Source: CAKSFT01 sp045544615
Lineage (GTDB): Bacteria > Bacillota > Clostridia > UBA1381
DNA length: 64,000 nucleotides
Reading direction: 5' to 3'
NCBI GenBank assembly: GCA_045544615.1
Contig: JAZPZI010000020.1
Span: 15,652 to 79,651 of the forward strand
Shown here: positions 1 through 9,700 of the stretch, in pieces
Numbering within the stretch: the stretch's first letter is position 1
How the letters are laid out: every line of letters begins with the position of its first letter
The notes under the pieces: generated by a model
What the model was told of the DNA's origin: nothing
What the model saw: only the letters and a program-made list of their open reading frames with translations
Database searches by the model: none
Program-made: the position numbers and the translations under genes

Positions 1-1
1 A

Positions 2-841
2 GCACTCACAAAAATACCGAAAAGAGACGGTTATGTATTCGAAGGCTGGCATCTTGACGATGCACTCACCGAAGACGTTACACATGTAAAGATGGACAGA
101 AACATCACAGTCTATGCATCATGGGTTGAAGATAACGGAAGCGCAGGTAACGGATACCCAACACCTGGCGGTCTTAACAACAAAGACCACTTTGCATATG
201 TTGTGGGCTATCCTGACGGAACGGTAAGACCTGGAAACCACATCAGCCGTGCTGAAGTAACAACTATATTCTTCAGACTCCTGACAAGTGAACTCAGAAA
301 TGAAAACCTCACATCATCAAATCCGTTTGATGACCTTCCGGCAACTGCCTGGTACACAACAGCAATTTCAACTATGACAAAGCTCGGTATAGTAAACGGC
401 AGAACTTCAGCAACATTTGTACCTGATGCTTATATCACACGTGCTGAATTTGCGGCAATCTGTGCAAGATTTGACGATTCCGAATTTGAAATCACAGACG
501 GCTTCACAGATGTAGCAGGACATTGGGCAGAAGCTGAAATTCACGAAGCAGCTGCTCACGGCTGGATAAGAGGCTATAACGACAACACCTTCAAGCCTGA
601 TCAGCTCATCACACGTGCAGAGGCAATGACAATGATCAACAGAGTCTTGAACCGTGTACCTGAAACTGGCGATGACCTCCATAAGGATATGATTCTATGG
701 CCTGATAACAGTAATCCTTCAGCATGGTATTACCTGCCTGTACAGGAAGCTACAAACAGCCACGACTATACAATGAAGAATCACATCTACGAAAAATGGA
801 CATCTATCAATGTCGGTACAGACTGGACACAGTACGAATAA
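2..841 (+). CDS. SLH-domain surface protein, C-terminal part (5' end outside window)
   Basis: The reading frame is open from base 2, so the gene begins left of the window and the methionine at 92 is internal. The first ~33 visible residues (GYVFEGWHLDDALTED...) look like a Listeria/Bacteroides-type beta-grasp repeat (Flg_new/InlB B-repeat). They are followed by S-layer homology repeats with ITRAEF/ISRAEV-type signatures: one at about residues 45-100 of the visible part, then FDDLPATAWYTTAI and FTDVAGHWAEAEIHEAA. SLH repeats usually anchor exported proteins non-covalently to secondary cell-wall polymer, so this is probably a cell-surface protein. What the missing N-terminal part does cannot be seen. 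A strong intrinsic terminator follows the stop codon. SLH assignment is confident. Confidence 0.85.
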   Translation, partial: ALTKIPKRDGYVFEGWHLDDALTEDVTHVKMDRNITVYASWVEDNGSAGNGYPTPGGLNNKDHFAYVVGYPDGTVRPGNHISRAEVTTIFFRLLTSELRNENLTSSNPFDDLPATAWYTTAISTMTKLGIVNGRTSATFVPDAYITRAEFAAICARFDDSEFEITDGFTDVAGHWAEAEIHEAAAHGWIRGYNDNTFKPDQLITRAEAMTMINRVLNRVPETGDDLHKDMILWPDNSNPSAWYYLPVQEATNSHDYTMKNHIYEKWTSINVGTDWTQYE

Positions 842-861
842 ATCCGGTTTTAAAAGACACA

Positions 862-898
862 AAAACCGTCGGGGAATTACCCCGACGGTTTTCTTTTA
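862..898 (+). terminator. Rho-independent terminator after the SLH gene
   Basis: Perfect GC-rich hairpin: AACCGTCGGGG, loop AATTA, CCCCGACGGTT, followed by TTCTTTTATT. It ends transcription of the SLH gene on the + strand. Confidence 0.9.
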
Positions 899-948
899 TT
901 CTTTGTTCGCCTTTTTATGCTCTGCTACCCATTTAAATTCAATCTCTC

Positions 949-1818
949 CTATTTTATGATTTTTCCCATAATGCTTCTTCCAACTGCTGTCATCATTTTT
1001 GCAGCACTCATTAAGAGTTCGTTGGGCAGAGGATTAAAAAAGTTATCCGCTTCATAGGTAAAATCCCCGTCAAAACCAATTTCTTTGAGTGCAATGGCGA
1101 TTGCATCCCAGTCGCCCAATCCACCATAATATGGTATGGTGTGCAGGTCTCTTTTTCCGTCAACATCATGGATATGCAATGCCTTCAAGTGTTTTTTACC
1201 AAGCACATTTATAAACTCACAAGGGTCCTCACCCACAAGCATAGCGTGACCGGTATCAAGACAGCCTACGAACCATTCGCTTCCGAGCGACTCGATATAG
1301 CGCAACAAATCCTCAGGAGTTGAGCATACCGAATGGGTAAATACCATCTCATCGCCAATCTTTTTTCTTCCCCACATATTCTCAATCGCAATCCTCACAC
1401 CGTATTCTTCGCAGCAGGGCTCAAATTGCGAAAAATATTCCATATTCATATCAAAAAGCTTTTCTGACACATCACCCGGCTCATTTGCATAGTTTTCTAT
1501 CGGGTGCACAACAATGTCACCTATCCCCAGAAGTGATGCATTCTTTATAGATTGTCTGACATATCCCGAGAGCTTTTCAATCTCCGAAAAGTCGTGCATC
1601 TCCCAGAACGGTGCGTGTGCCTGATTAAATACTATTCCCTTATCTTCTGCAAATTTACGAAGTTCTGTAAACAATGCAGGATTTCCGTCGGGTGCATAGT
1701 ATTTTTCTTCAAAGAAGGAAAAATCAATAGCATCAAAGCCTGCTTCTTTTGCAAGAACCACTGCATCCTCAAGGCTCATTCGCCTCATCAGTGTGCTGAA
1801 AGATGTTGAAAGTTTCAT
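949..1818 (-). CDS. Sugar phosphate isomerase/epimerase (xylose-isomerase-like TIM barrel)
   Basis: 289 aa, start ATG at 1818 with AGGTG eight bases upstream. The protein has the pattern of the AP-endonuclease-2/xylose-isomerase-like TIM barrel: a barrel-type N-terminus, the metal-ligand motifs AIENMWGR (Glu), DTGHAML (Asp and His), LHIHDVDG (His) and FTYEADNF (Glu). Relatives isomerise or epimerise sugars, inositols or hydroxypyruvate; the substrate cannot be read from sequence. It is the second gene of a two-gene minus-strand unit: its ribosome site overlaps the stop codon of the upstream permease (1827-2918), so the two are probably co-translated and the permease may bring in a related carboxylate or sugar acid. 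Confidence 0.82.
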   Translation of the reverse strand: MKLSTSFSTLMRRMSLEDAVVLAKEAGFDAIDFSFFEEKYYAPDGNPALFTELRKFAEDKGIVFNQAHAPFWEMHDFSEIEKLSGYVRQSIKNASLLGIGDIVVHPIENYANEPGDVSEKLFDMNMEYFSQFEPCCEEYGVRIAIENMWGRKKIGDEMVFTHSVCSTPEDLLRYIESLGSEWFVGCLDTGHAMLVGEDPCEFINVLGKKHLKALHIHDVDGKRDLHTIPYYGGLGDWDAIAIALKEIGFDGDFTYEADNFFNPLPNELLMSAAKMMTAVGRSIMGKIIK

Positions 1819-1826
1819 TTTATCAC

Positions 1827-2918
1827 CTACTTTAATATAATCATAGCCGCCGTCAGAACAATTACAAACCCGAAATTCGCCGCCGAGAAAAGTCCGATAT
1901 ACTGCATCGTCTTCCCCGGATTATGCTTTATGTATTCCCTGAATGTGATAAGACTTGCAAGCGATGCAATAAGCGTTCCTGCACCGCCGATATTTACACC
2001 CAGGAGCAGGTCGTGATAGTTTTGGGTAAACTGCGAAAGCAAAATCGCCGATGGAACATTGCTTATAACCTGACAGGAGAGAACACTCACAATCAGGGTG
2101 TTTTTTTCCAAAAGCCACGAGAAAAACTCCCGTACCGCATCAATCCTTGCCATATTCCCCGAGAATATGAAGAAGAACACAAAAGTCAGAAGTAGCGGAT
2201 AGTCAACCTGTTTTAATGCCTTTTTGTCCAGGAAGAAAATCGCAACCGGTATTATTATAAGTCCGAGCTGATACGGAATACTCCTGAAAACTATCGTTAT
2301 TGCAAGCACAAAAAGCAGAAGATATGCGGTTGTACGCCAACCCGAGAGCCTTACCCTCTCCCCTGCAATCTCCAGAGGCTCGGATTTTACGAACAGGCAA
2401 CATAGGGTTATAATCAATATCGAGAGTATAAAAGGCGGTGCCATAATCGCCATAAATTCACCCGTCGGGATATTGAATTTCGTGTAGAGATACAGGTTTT
2501 GCGGATTCCCGAACGGTGTTAGCATCCCACCGAGATTTGCCGCCAGGTTCTGCATCACAAAGGTAAACGCCATGTACTTTTCCTTACAGGTGGTCGCCAA
2601 AACAAAGTACCCAAGCGGCAAAAACGTCAGAAGTGCCATATCGTTTGCAATCAGCATCGAGCCGATAAAGGTTATATAGACAAGTGCTAAAATGCACATT
2701 CTTGTGGTTTTAAAATATTCGACTATTTTTCGTGCAAGGATGTAGAAAAAATTGATGTTTTTGAGGGCACAAACAACCGCTAAAACGCAAAAAAGACAGG
2801 TTAGCGTTTTAAAATCAAAATATCCTGCATACTCCCCGTCCGGCGGTACAAAAAAGCTGGTTATGAGTGCTGCTGACAATGCAATCACCATTACCGCATT
2901 CTTCTTTATAAATGACAT
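1827..2918 (-). CDS. SLC13/ArsB-type (ion transporter superfamily) permease
   Basis: 363 aa and almost entirely hydrophobic, with about ten predicted membrane segments. The stretches LIANDMALLTFLPLG and NLGGMLTPFGNPQNLYLY are the paired helix-loop signatures of the ion transporter superfamily (ArsB/NhaD/CitM/SLC13), in which ND and GNPQN-type loops bind anion and sodium. Family members export arsenite or import di- and tricarboxylates; at 363 aa this one is shorter than the usual 420-450 aa. Start ATG at 2918 with GAGGGG seven bases upstream. It is followed directly by a sugar isomerase-like gene on the same strand. Substrate is unknown; no ArsR or ArsC neighbour argues for arsenite. Confidence 0.75.
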   Translation of the reverse strand: MSFIKKNAVMVIALSAALITSFFVPPDGEYAGYFDFKTLTCLFCVLAVVCALKNINFFYILARKIVEYFKTTRMCILALVYITFIGSMLIANDMALLTFLPLGYFVLATTCKEKYMAFTFVMQNLAANLGGMLTPFGNPQNLYLYTKFNIPTGEFMAIMAPPFILSILIITLCCLFVKSEPLEIAGERVRLSGWRTTAYLLLFVLAITIVFRSIPYQLGLIIIPVAIFFLDKKALKQVDYPLLLTFVFFFIFSGNMARIDAVREFFSWLLEKNTLIVSVLSCQVISNVPSAILLSQFTQNYHDLLLGVNIGGAGTLIASLASLITFREYIKHNPGKTMQYIGLFSAANFGFVIVLTAAMIILK

Positions 2919-3050
2919 ATTATCCCCTCGTTCTTTTAACCTTTAAATATTATATCAAGCTTTAATGCCAAAGTCAACCGACAAACCGCCCTAATCGGCA
3001 AATATCGGGACTATTTTTTCAAAAAAACACATATTTTTTCAAAAAAAGTA

Positions 3051-3079
3051 TTGACAAGGGTAGCTATTTTTGGTACAAT
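3051..3079 (+). promoter_or_regulatory. SigA-type promoter of the ylxM-ffh operon
   Basis: TTGACA at 3051-3056 and TACAAT at 3074-3079 with a 17-bp spacer, about 50 bp upstream of the ylxM start. It probably drives ylxM, ffh and the ribosomal/processing genes behind them. Confidence 0.8.
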
Positions 3080-3130
3080 AGACTTCGTTGTAAAGGCAAA
3101 TAACTTTACAAGGGTGGGAGGTTAATAAAA

Positions 3131-3454
3131 ATGAGCAAGGATTTATCAATAAATATGCTTATGGATTTTTATTCCGAACTTCTTACCGAGAAGCAGCGTG
3201 AGGCGTTGGAATTATATTATAATGACGACTTTTCACTTGCAGAAATTGCACAGCATATGGATATTTCACGCCAGGGCGTCAGAGATTTTATCAAGCGTGG
3301 CGAAAAACAGCTTTTTGAGTTTGAATCCGCACTTAACCTCGTCGCTCGCTTTGATAACATCCAGAAGGAAGTCGCAAAAATTGAAAAGCTGATTTCTAAA
3401 AAGGATTACGACAAGCTTTTGGCACAGCTTGATAAAATAAAAGAATACTTATAA
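3131..3454 (+). CDS. ylxM: YlxM family helix-turn-helix protein (SRP-associated)
   Basis: 107 aa, start ATG after GGGAGG. A sigma-70 region-4-like helix-turn-helix fills residues ~15-55: LTEKQREALELYYNDD followed by SLAEIAQHMDISRQGVRDFI. The C-terminal third is a charged helical stretch. Length and sequence match the UPF0122/YlxM family, which in Firmicutes sits immediately upstream of ffh and is thought to assist the signal recognition particle. Here it lies 19 bp before ffh and shares a promoter with it. A transcription-factor role is possible from the fold alone, but gene order favours the SRP link. Confidence 0.92.
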   Translation: MSKDLSINMLMDFYSELLTEKQREALELYYNDDFSLAEIAQHMDISRQGVRDFIKRGEKQLFEFESALNLVARFDNIQKEVAKIEKLISKKDYDKLLAQLDKIKEYL

Positions 3455-3473
3455 AAGAGGTGAGCAGGAAACT

Positions 3474-4826
3474 ATGGCATTTGAAAATCTCGGCGACAAA
3501 CTCCAGGGCGTATTCAAACGCTTAAGAGGACAGGGAAAGCTCACAGAAAAGGATATAAAAGAGGCAATGCGAGAAGTTAAGCTTGCTCTTTTAGAAGCCG
3601 ACGTTAACTTCAAGGTTGTAAAGAACTTCGTATCAACCGTCTCGGAAAAAGCTCTCGGTTCTGAGATTTTAGAATCTCTTACTCCGTCACAACAGCTGAT
3701 AAAAATCGTTCGTGACGAGCTCGTGAGCTTAATGGGCAACGAAAACGAAAGACTCGAATACTCAAAAACCCCACCGACCGTTTACATGATGTGCGGTCTG
3801 CAGGGTGCAGGTAAAACAACCGCAACAGGCAAGCTTGCACTTAATTTGAGAAAGACACAAGGCAAGCGACCGCTTATGGTTGCCTGCGACGTCTACCGAC
3901 CTGCTGCTATCAAGCAGTTGCAGGTTCTGGGTTCACAGATTGATGTCCCGGTATTTGCAATCGAGGGCGAGCAGAACCCGGTAAAGATTGCAAAAGCGGC
4001 AATCGACCACGCAAAACAGCACGGAAACGATCCGGTTATCATAGATACCGCAGGTCGTTTGCATATAGATGAAGTCTTAATGGAGGAACTCCAGCAAATA
4101 AAGAGAGAGACCTCCCCTTCCGAAATCCTTTTGGTTGTTGATGCAATGACCGGTCAGGATGCGGTAAATGTTGCAGAGCACTTCAACTCACAGCTTGATA
4201 TCACCGGCGTAATCTTGTCAAAGCTCGACGGCGATACCAGAGGCGGTGCCGCAATATCGGTTAAGGCTATCACAGGAAAACCAATCAAATTCTCATCAAT
4301 CGGCGAAAAGTTGTCCGACTGGGAGCCGTTCTATCCGGACAGAATGGCAAGCAGAATCCTCGGCATGGGCGATGTGATGACACTGATCGACAAGGCACAG
4401 GAAGCCTTTGACGAAAAGGAAGCGGCAGAGCTTGAGGCAAAAATCAAGAAACAGACCTTTGACCTTGAAGATTTTCTGGCACAGCTACAGCAAATCAAAA
4501 AGATGGGTCCGCTCTCACAGCTTGTCGGAATGATACCGGGTGTTGACAAAAAAATGCTCGACTCGGTTGATATGGAAGACGGCGAGCGTAAGATGCGAAG
4601 AACAGAGGCAATCATCCGTTCAATGACTCCCGAAGAACGCCAGAAACCGCAGATAATCGCCGCAAGCAGAAAGATAAGAATTGCAAAAGGCAGCGGAACA
4701 AGGGTTCAGGATGTAAATGCACTCCTGAAACAGTTTGATCAGATGAAGCAGATGATGAAACAGATGTCAAGTCCACGTCAGCAGAAGCTTATGAGGCGTA
4801 TGCAGAAGCTCGGCGGCAAAAGATAA
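3474..4826 (+). CDS. ffh: Signal recognition particle protein Ffh
   Basis: 450 aa, the usual size. N domain at 1-85, then the SRP GTPase (NG) domain with P-loop GLQGAGKTTATGKLA at about residue 105, DVYRPAA, DTAGRLHIDE, and TKLDG-type motif SKLDGDTRGGAAIS. The methionine-rich M domain that binds 4.5S RNA and signal peptides is at the C-terminus (QMKQMMKQMSSPRQQKLMRRMQKLGG). Ffh with SRP RNA captures nascent membrane and secreted proteins and delivers them to FtsY at the membrane. It follows ylxM and precedes rpsP, a widespread Firmicute order. Nothing is missing. Confidence 0.98.
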   Translation: MAFENLGDKLQGVFKRLRGQGKLTEKDIKEAMREVKLALLEADVNFKVVKNFVSTVSEKALGSEILESLTPSQQLIKIVRDELVSLMGNENERLEYSKTPPTVYMMCGLQGAGKTTATGKLALNLRKTQGKRPLMVACDVYRPAAIKQLQVLGSQIDVPVFAIEGEQNPVKIAKAAIDHAKQHGNDPVIIDTAGRLHIDEVLMEELQQIKRETSPSEILLVVDAMTGQDAVNVAEHFNSQLDITGVILSKLDGDTRGGAAISVKAITGKPIKFSSIGEKLSDWEPFYPDRMASRILGMGDVMTLIDKAQEAFDEKEAAELEAKIKKQTFDLEDFLAQLQQIKKMGPLSQLVGMIPGVDKKMLDSVDMEDGERKMRRTEAIIRSMTPEERQKPQIIAASRKIRIAKGSGTRVQDVNALLKQFDQMKQMMKQMSSPRQQKLMRRMQKLGGKR

Positions 4827-4896
4827 GATATTGAGGCTTATAAGTTAAGCTTTACAATATAAATAAACATATAAAATTTTATGGAGGTAAGAAAAA

Positions 4897-5139
4897 ATGG
4901 CAGTAAAGATCAGATTAAAGAGAATGGGTGCAAAGAAGGCTCCTTTTTATAGAGTTGTAGTTGCAGATTCAAGATACCCAAGAGACGGCAGATTCATCGA
5001 AGAAATCGGCACATATAACCCATTGACAGATCCTGCAACAGTAAAGATTGACGCTGACCTTGCAAAGAAGTGGATCGGCAACGGCGCTCAGCCAACAGAT
5101 ACTGTTAAAGCTCTTCTTAAGAAGCAGGGCATCATCTAA
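4897..5139 (+). CDS. rpsP: 30S ribosomal protein S16
   Basis: 80 aa, full length. It starts MAVKIRLKRMGAKKAPFYRV, the conserved S16 N-terminus, and contains the RDGRFIEEIGTYNPL motif. Start ATG sits seven to eight bases after GGAGG. It is a small primary-assembly protein of the 30S subunit. The ffh-rpsP-khpA-rimM-trmD order is conserved in Firmicutes and couples translation, rRNA processing and tRNA modification genes. Confidence 0.98.
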   Translation: MAVKIRLKRMGAKKAPFYRVVVADSRYPRDGRFIEEIGTYNPLTDPATVKIDADLAKKWIGNGAQPTDTVKALLKKQGII

Positions 5140-5153
5140 GGAGGTCTATAACC

Positions 5154-5381
5154 GTGAAAGAGGTTTTGGAATTTATAGCCAAGTCATTGGTTGAACACCC
5201 CGATGAAGTCAACATTACAGAAATCGAAAACGGTGATTCTACAACCCTTGAACTCAGAGTTGCCGACGGTGACATGGGTAAAGTAATTGGAAAGCAAGGA
5301 AGAATTGCCAAAGCCATCCGCACAGTCGTAAAAGCGGCAGCAAGCCGTGAAGACAAGCGTGTTTCGGTTGAAATTATGTAA
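5154..5381 (+). CDS. khpA: KH-domain RNA-binding protein KhpA
   Basis: 75 aa with a GTG start at 5154, preceded by AAGGAGG that overlaps the rpsP stop region. A single KH domain covers most of it, with the GxxG loop visible as VIGKQGRIAKAI. KhpA (YlqC) forms a dimer with the Jag/KhpB protein, also encoded in this window at 31442-32173, and the pair binds small and messenger RNAs and affects cell elongation in streptococci. It is followed by a terminator, so rimM-trmD may rely on read-through or another promoter. Confidence 0.95.
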   Translation: MKEVLEFIAKSLVEHPDEVNITEIENGDSTTLELRVADGDMGKVIGKQGRIAKAIRTVVKAAASREDKRVSVEIM

Positions 5382-5385
5382 TAAC

Positions 5386-5418
5386 AAAAATCGTGGTAGC
5401 TCCTACCACGATTTTTCG
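5386..5418 (+). terminator. Terminator or attenuator between khpA and rimM
   Basis: Perfect hairpin with arms AAAAATCGTGGTAG and CTACCACGATTTTT around a CTC loop, followed by a short T-rich run. It splits the operon into ylxM-ffh-rpsP-khpA and rimM-trmD parts. Confidence 0.85.
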
Positions 5419-5442
5419 CTTTTAAACGAGAAAGGATAATCT

Positions 5443-5952
5443 ATGGAATTGCTTGAAGTTGGAAAAATCGTAAATACTCACGGACTAAAGGGCGAGGTCA
5501 AGGTCGTTCCCTGGACCGATTCACCTGATGTTTTCGAAGACCTTGAGTATGTTATTATAAAATCCCGTCGTGGCGATATGACCTTAAACATCACAGGCAT
5601 CAAATACCAGAAAAATAATGTAATCCTGAGATTCCGTGAACTTGGACGAATCGAGGACGCAGAACCGCTCAAAAACTCGGTACTCTTTGCTCCCCGTGAT
5701 ATGCTCGGCGAGCTCCCCGAGGGCGTTTATTATATCGCTGACCTGATCGGCCTTCCGGTATATGACGAGTCGGATGCATTGCTCGGCAAAATCTCGGATG
5801 TGTTCTCAACAGGTGCAAACGATGTATATGCCGTGTCCCGTGAAGGCAAAAAAGACCTTCTTCTGCCGGTAATTGAGAGCGTTATTCTGAATGTGGATTT
5901 GTCTGCAAAGAAAGTAACCGCAAGGGTTATGGAAGGACTTGATGACCTATGA
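5443..5952 (+). CDS. rimM: Ribosome maturation factor RimM
   Basis: 169 aa. The N-terminal RimM barrel starts with LLEVGKIVNTHGLKGEVKVVPWTD, and the C-terminal PRC-barrel is seen around YYIADLIGLPVYDE with GAN-DVY and LLLPVIESVILNVD motifs. RimM binds ribosomal protein S19 and helps mature the head of the 30S subunit. The gene overlaps trmD by four bases (ATGA), so the two are translationally coupled. Confidence 0.97.
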   Translation: MELLEVGKIVNTHGLKGEVKVVPWTDSPDVFEDLEYVIIKSRRGDMTLNITGIKYQKNNVILRFRELGRIEDAEPLKNSVLFAPRDMLGELPEGVYYIADLIGLPVYDESDALLGKISDVFSTGANDVYAVSREGKKDLLLPVIESVILNVDLSAKKVTARVMEGLDDL

Positions 5953-6689
5953 TGAGATTTGATGTTTTAACCCTTTTCCCCGATATGTTCCGTGCCGTTT
6001 TGGGCGACAGTATCATAAACCGGGCAAAGGAAAACGGACTGATTGAGCTGAATTTTATAGATATCCGTGACTTTACAAAAAACAAGCACAGAAAAGTAGA
6101 CGACTATCCATATAGCGGTGGAGGCGGAATGCTTATGATGCCGCAACCGGTATATGATGCCTATATGAGCATAGCAGACGGTCTCGACTATAAGCCATAT
6201 ACAATATATATGTCCCCACAAGGAAAGGTTTTTGACCAGGCAACTGCTAAAACCCTCACAGAACACAATCACATTGTTCTTTTGTGCGGACATTACGAAG
6301 GTATCGACCAACGAGTGCTTGATATGATAGTCGATGCTGAAATTTCGATTGGCGACTTTGTCCTGACCGGTGGCGAAATCCCTGCAATGGCGGTAATTGA
6401 TGCGGTAAGCCGTATGATTCCGGGAGTGTTGGCAAACGAGACTTCATACTCGGATGAGAGCCATTTTTCAGGGCTTCTGGAACATCCGCAATACACTCGC
6501 CCTGAAGAATTTATGGGCGTAAAAATCCCAGATGTATTACTCTCGGGTCACCATGCCAATATAAATAAATGGAAGCGGGAGCAGGCTTTGAAAAACACAT
6601 ATCTGAAAAGACCGGATATGTTAGAGTCGGCAGAGCTTTCCAAATCAGATATTGAATACATCGAAGAACTAAAGAGGGACACTAAATAA
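5949..6689 (+). CDS. trmD: tRNA (guanine37-N1)-methyltransferase TrmD
   Basis: 246 aa of the SPOUT class with a trefoil-knot AdoMet site. Visible motifs are FDVLTLFPDMFRAVL at the start, RKVDDYPYSGGGGMLMMPQPV, LLCGHYEGIDQRVLD, and SIGDFVLTGGEIPAMAVIDAV. It methylates G37 next to the anticodon of tRNAs such as tRNA-Pro and tRNA-Leu and prevents +1 frameshifting; a tRNA-Pro(CGG) gene lies at 21879. Start ATG overlaps the rimM stop; a second in-frame ATG follows at 5952. The rplS gene that often comes next is absent, and a bidirectional terminator overlaps the last codons. Confidence 0.97.
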   Translation: MMRFDVLTLFPDMFRAVLGDSIINRAKENGLIELNFIDIRDFTKNKHRKVDDYPYSGGGGMLMMPQPVYDAYMSIADGLDYKPYTIYMSPQGKVFDQATAKTLTEHNHIVLLCGHYEGIDQRVLDMIVDAEISIGDFVLTGGEIPAMAVIDAVSRMIPGVLANETSYSDESHFSGLLEHPQYTRPEEFMGVKIPDVLLSGHHANINKWKREQALKNTYLKRPDMLESAELSKSDIEYIEELKRDTK

Positions 6690-6705
6690 TTTAGTGTCCC
6701 TCTTT
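6671..6705. terminator. Bidirectional terminator between trmD and the SNF2 gene
   Basis: Hairpin AAAGAGGGACACTAA / TTAGTGTCCCTCTTT, with T-runs on both strands. The left arm is inside the last codons of trmD and the right arm reaches the stop of the convergent helicase gene. Confidence 0.9.
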
Positions 6706-9700
6706 TATTTAAGCATTGCAAGAATTTCTTCTTTTGTGATACCCGAAAGCAGTCGTGAATTTTCCCGTATCACATCATCTGCTAAAGCCCTTTTCTGTTC
6801 CTGAAGCTTTATAATCTGTTCCTCAATCGTTCCCTTGGTTGCAAGCTTTATCACCTGAACACGGGATTTCTGACCTATTCGGTGAGCTCTGTCGGTTGCC
6901 TGGTCCATAACCGCCGGATTCCACCACGGGTCGTAGTGGATTACGGTATCTGCACCAACAAGGTTCAGACCGGTTCCGCCTGCCTTTAGCGAAATCAGGA
7001 ATACATCCCTTTCTCCCTTGTTGAATCTGTTTACAAGCTCAACCCTTTCCTCCGCATGAGTCTGCCCGTCGAGGTAGAAATATGAAACTCCCATACCATC
7101 CAGTCTTTCCCTGATAATCGAAAGCATAGATGTGAACTGCGAGAAGACCAAGATTCTGTGCCCTTCGGAGATTGACGAGCTTATCAGCTCCTCAAAAAGC
7201 TGAAGCTTTCCTGACTCGTCTTTATATGAAGAATCAAAGAGCCTTGGGTGACAACAAATCTGCCTTAGTCGCATCAGGAGGCTGAGGATTTTCATCTGAT
7301 TTTCCTCGCCCACCTCACTCATATATGAAACTTCATTCCGGGCAACCTTCAGATATGCCTCATACATCTTTTTCTGCTCGGTCTCAAGCCCTGCATAGAC
7401 CGTGTTTTCAATCTTTTCGGGCAACTCCTTCAATACATCCTTCTTCATTCTTCTCAGGATAAACGGCTGAATTTTATTCCGAAGCTCGGAAATCGTACCC
7501 GAGTCCTCCGACTTCATGATTTTATTCTGGAACCTTGCTAAAAAATCCTTTTGTGAATAGAGATATCCCTTCATCACAAAATCAAAGATTGACCAGAGCT
7601 CGGATAGAGAGTTCTCAATCGGCGTACCGCTCAGAGCAAAATATCCGCCCGCCTTTATCTTTTTTACGCTCTTTGAGTTCATCGTTGACGGATTTTTTAT
7701 ATACTGCGCTTCATCAATGAAAAGATACGAGAACTCACGCTTTTTGTATAGCTCCATATCACGACGCATTAGCGGATAGGATGTGATTATGAAATCGACA
7801 TCGGTCGCCTCATCCAATAACCTTATCCTCTCCTCTTTTGTGCCCTCAATAATCACACTCGTTGCATCGGGTGCAAACTTTGCAATTTCGCTCTGCCAGT
7901 TATAGGTAAGACTGCTTGGTGCGACAACTAGTGCCGGTAATTCCCGCTTTGTGCTCATAACAAATGCTATGACCTGCAGGGTTTTTCCAAGACCCATCTC
8001 GTCTGCAAGGATACCGCCAAAGCTGTAGCGTGATAACTGATAAAGCCATCTGACACCATCTCGCTGGTAGCCTCTCAAAACCTTGTCGATATGCTCGGGG
8101 ATTTCGGGTTTTAAGCTTTCAAGCTCATTCACAAACTCGTCAAAGCTCTCCTCGCCCTGAATCAAAGCTTTCTTTTTCAGTTCTGCAAGATAGAAGACAT
8201 TGTTGCCCGATACCTGCTTTTTACCTCTGCTGATATCCTCTTTGGTAAACCCAAGCGTATGCAAAAGTCCTATCGATGAAAATGTATCTATCCCCGGTGC
8301 AAAAAAGGAACCGTCCTGCTTTCTGAAAAATGTTTTGTTGTCCTTTATTGATTCCAGGATTCCATAAACCTCCTCTGCCGAAAGCGTGCTTTCAAACCCA
8401 ACCTCAAGCAGATTTATATCCTTTTCATATCCTACACTCACCTTGATTGGCAAATCCTCCAAAACCTCGATCGGTTCGGGATATGTTACTGTGGCAAAAG
8501 TCTTTAGTGTCCCTAATTTGTTGTTTAAGAAGTCGAAAATAACCTCGTCATCCAGCGACACAAACCTGTCCCCCACCATCTCGAAACCGTCAAAGAACCC
8601 TTTGATTTCAGCTTCTTTTCGCTGATTTCTTACAAGAATCTTATCACTTTCGGCATTCTCTCCGGCAAGCTTTAAGCAAATCGTACCGTAGTGTACCAAC
8701 GGAATAGCCGAGAGGCCGTTTTTATGGTTTTGTATCAAAACCTCAAACTCGGGCGTAGCATCGACAATAACATCCTCAAACCCGCTCAAAACCACGCCTC
8801 TCTTCCCTTTGATTTCAGGCAGGACCTCGGTTACAAACTCAACAGCGTTGGCCGAGACGAAGTCAATCTGCGTTCTTTTTGCCGTGATTACCGTGTTGTA
8901 AATTGGCATAAACCAACTCTGCCACTCAGGCGATGTCCTGTATATGTTCCCCTCAAACAAAAACCATTCTCCCGATAGAGACAACGCAGTTCCCCGTTCA
9001 TTTACAATCAAACTGATTCGGTTTGTATCAGCTCCTACATCGACCAGAATATCGGGGTCATCCTCAATTATTCTCAAATCAGGGTATGTCACCCCGTCAA
9101 TTTTATACTCACACTCAAGCCTTGCAAGTATTGGCATAATCCGCAAAAAAGCACGCTCGCCAATCGGAAAATCACCACGCTCACGGTAGTCACTGCGATT
9201 ATTTTCCTCCGATTCTATCAAAATACCAATCAGCTCGGCCTCGTCCTTCCCGAACTCATGCGATGCCATGTCAAGCTTTCGGTGCTTTGACAAAATCGCC
9301 TCACCGTCACGCTTTAAACCTCTTATAAAAGCGCCGCTCTCAACCGCCTCAAGCTGGTCAAGCCCGGCTTTTATCCCAACAAGAAACTTTTTGTCCTTAG
9401 TTGAAATATTCAACGAAAAGCTTGCGTTTATTCTCTCTTTATCCGTTCCAAGCCGACTGTATTCACGGCAGAGCAGTGTTGCGAGCCTGTCATTTTCGTT
9501 CTCATAGTCGGAAGCTTGCGAAATGGTATTCTGACAGGTTTTTAACGTCGCAACAATATGTCTGCAAGCAGAGCCCATCGTCTGATAATACGGACAGGTA
9601 CAAAAATAATCCCCGACCTCGCCGTCCTTTATCCCGATGCTGATGCTGTAGATTTCCTCACCATCGGCAATCGCCTTGACAGTTCCTGCATCCATAGTTT

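Noticed and set aside
1827..2918. Arsenite efflux pump ArsB
   Set aside because: Superfamily motifs fit equally for carboxylate carriers, and there is no ArsR, ArsC or ArsA neighbour; the downstream sugar isomerase points to metabolism.
4331..4615. 94-aa ORF antisense to ffh
   Set aside because: Ser/Ile-rich shadow of a real gene in the opposite frame; no ribosome site or family.
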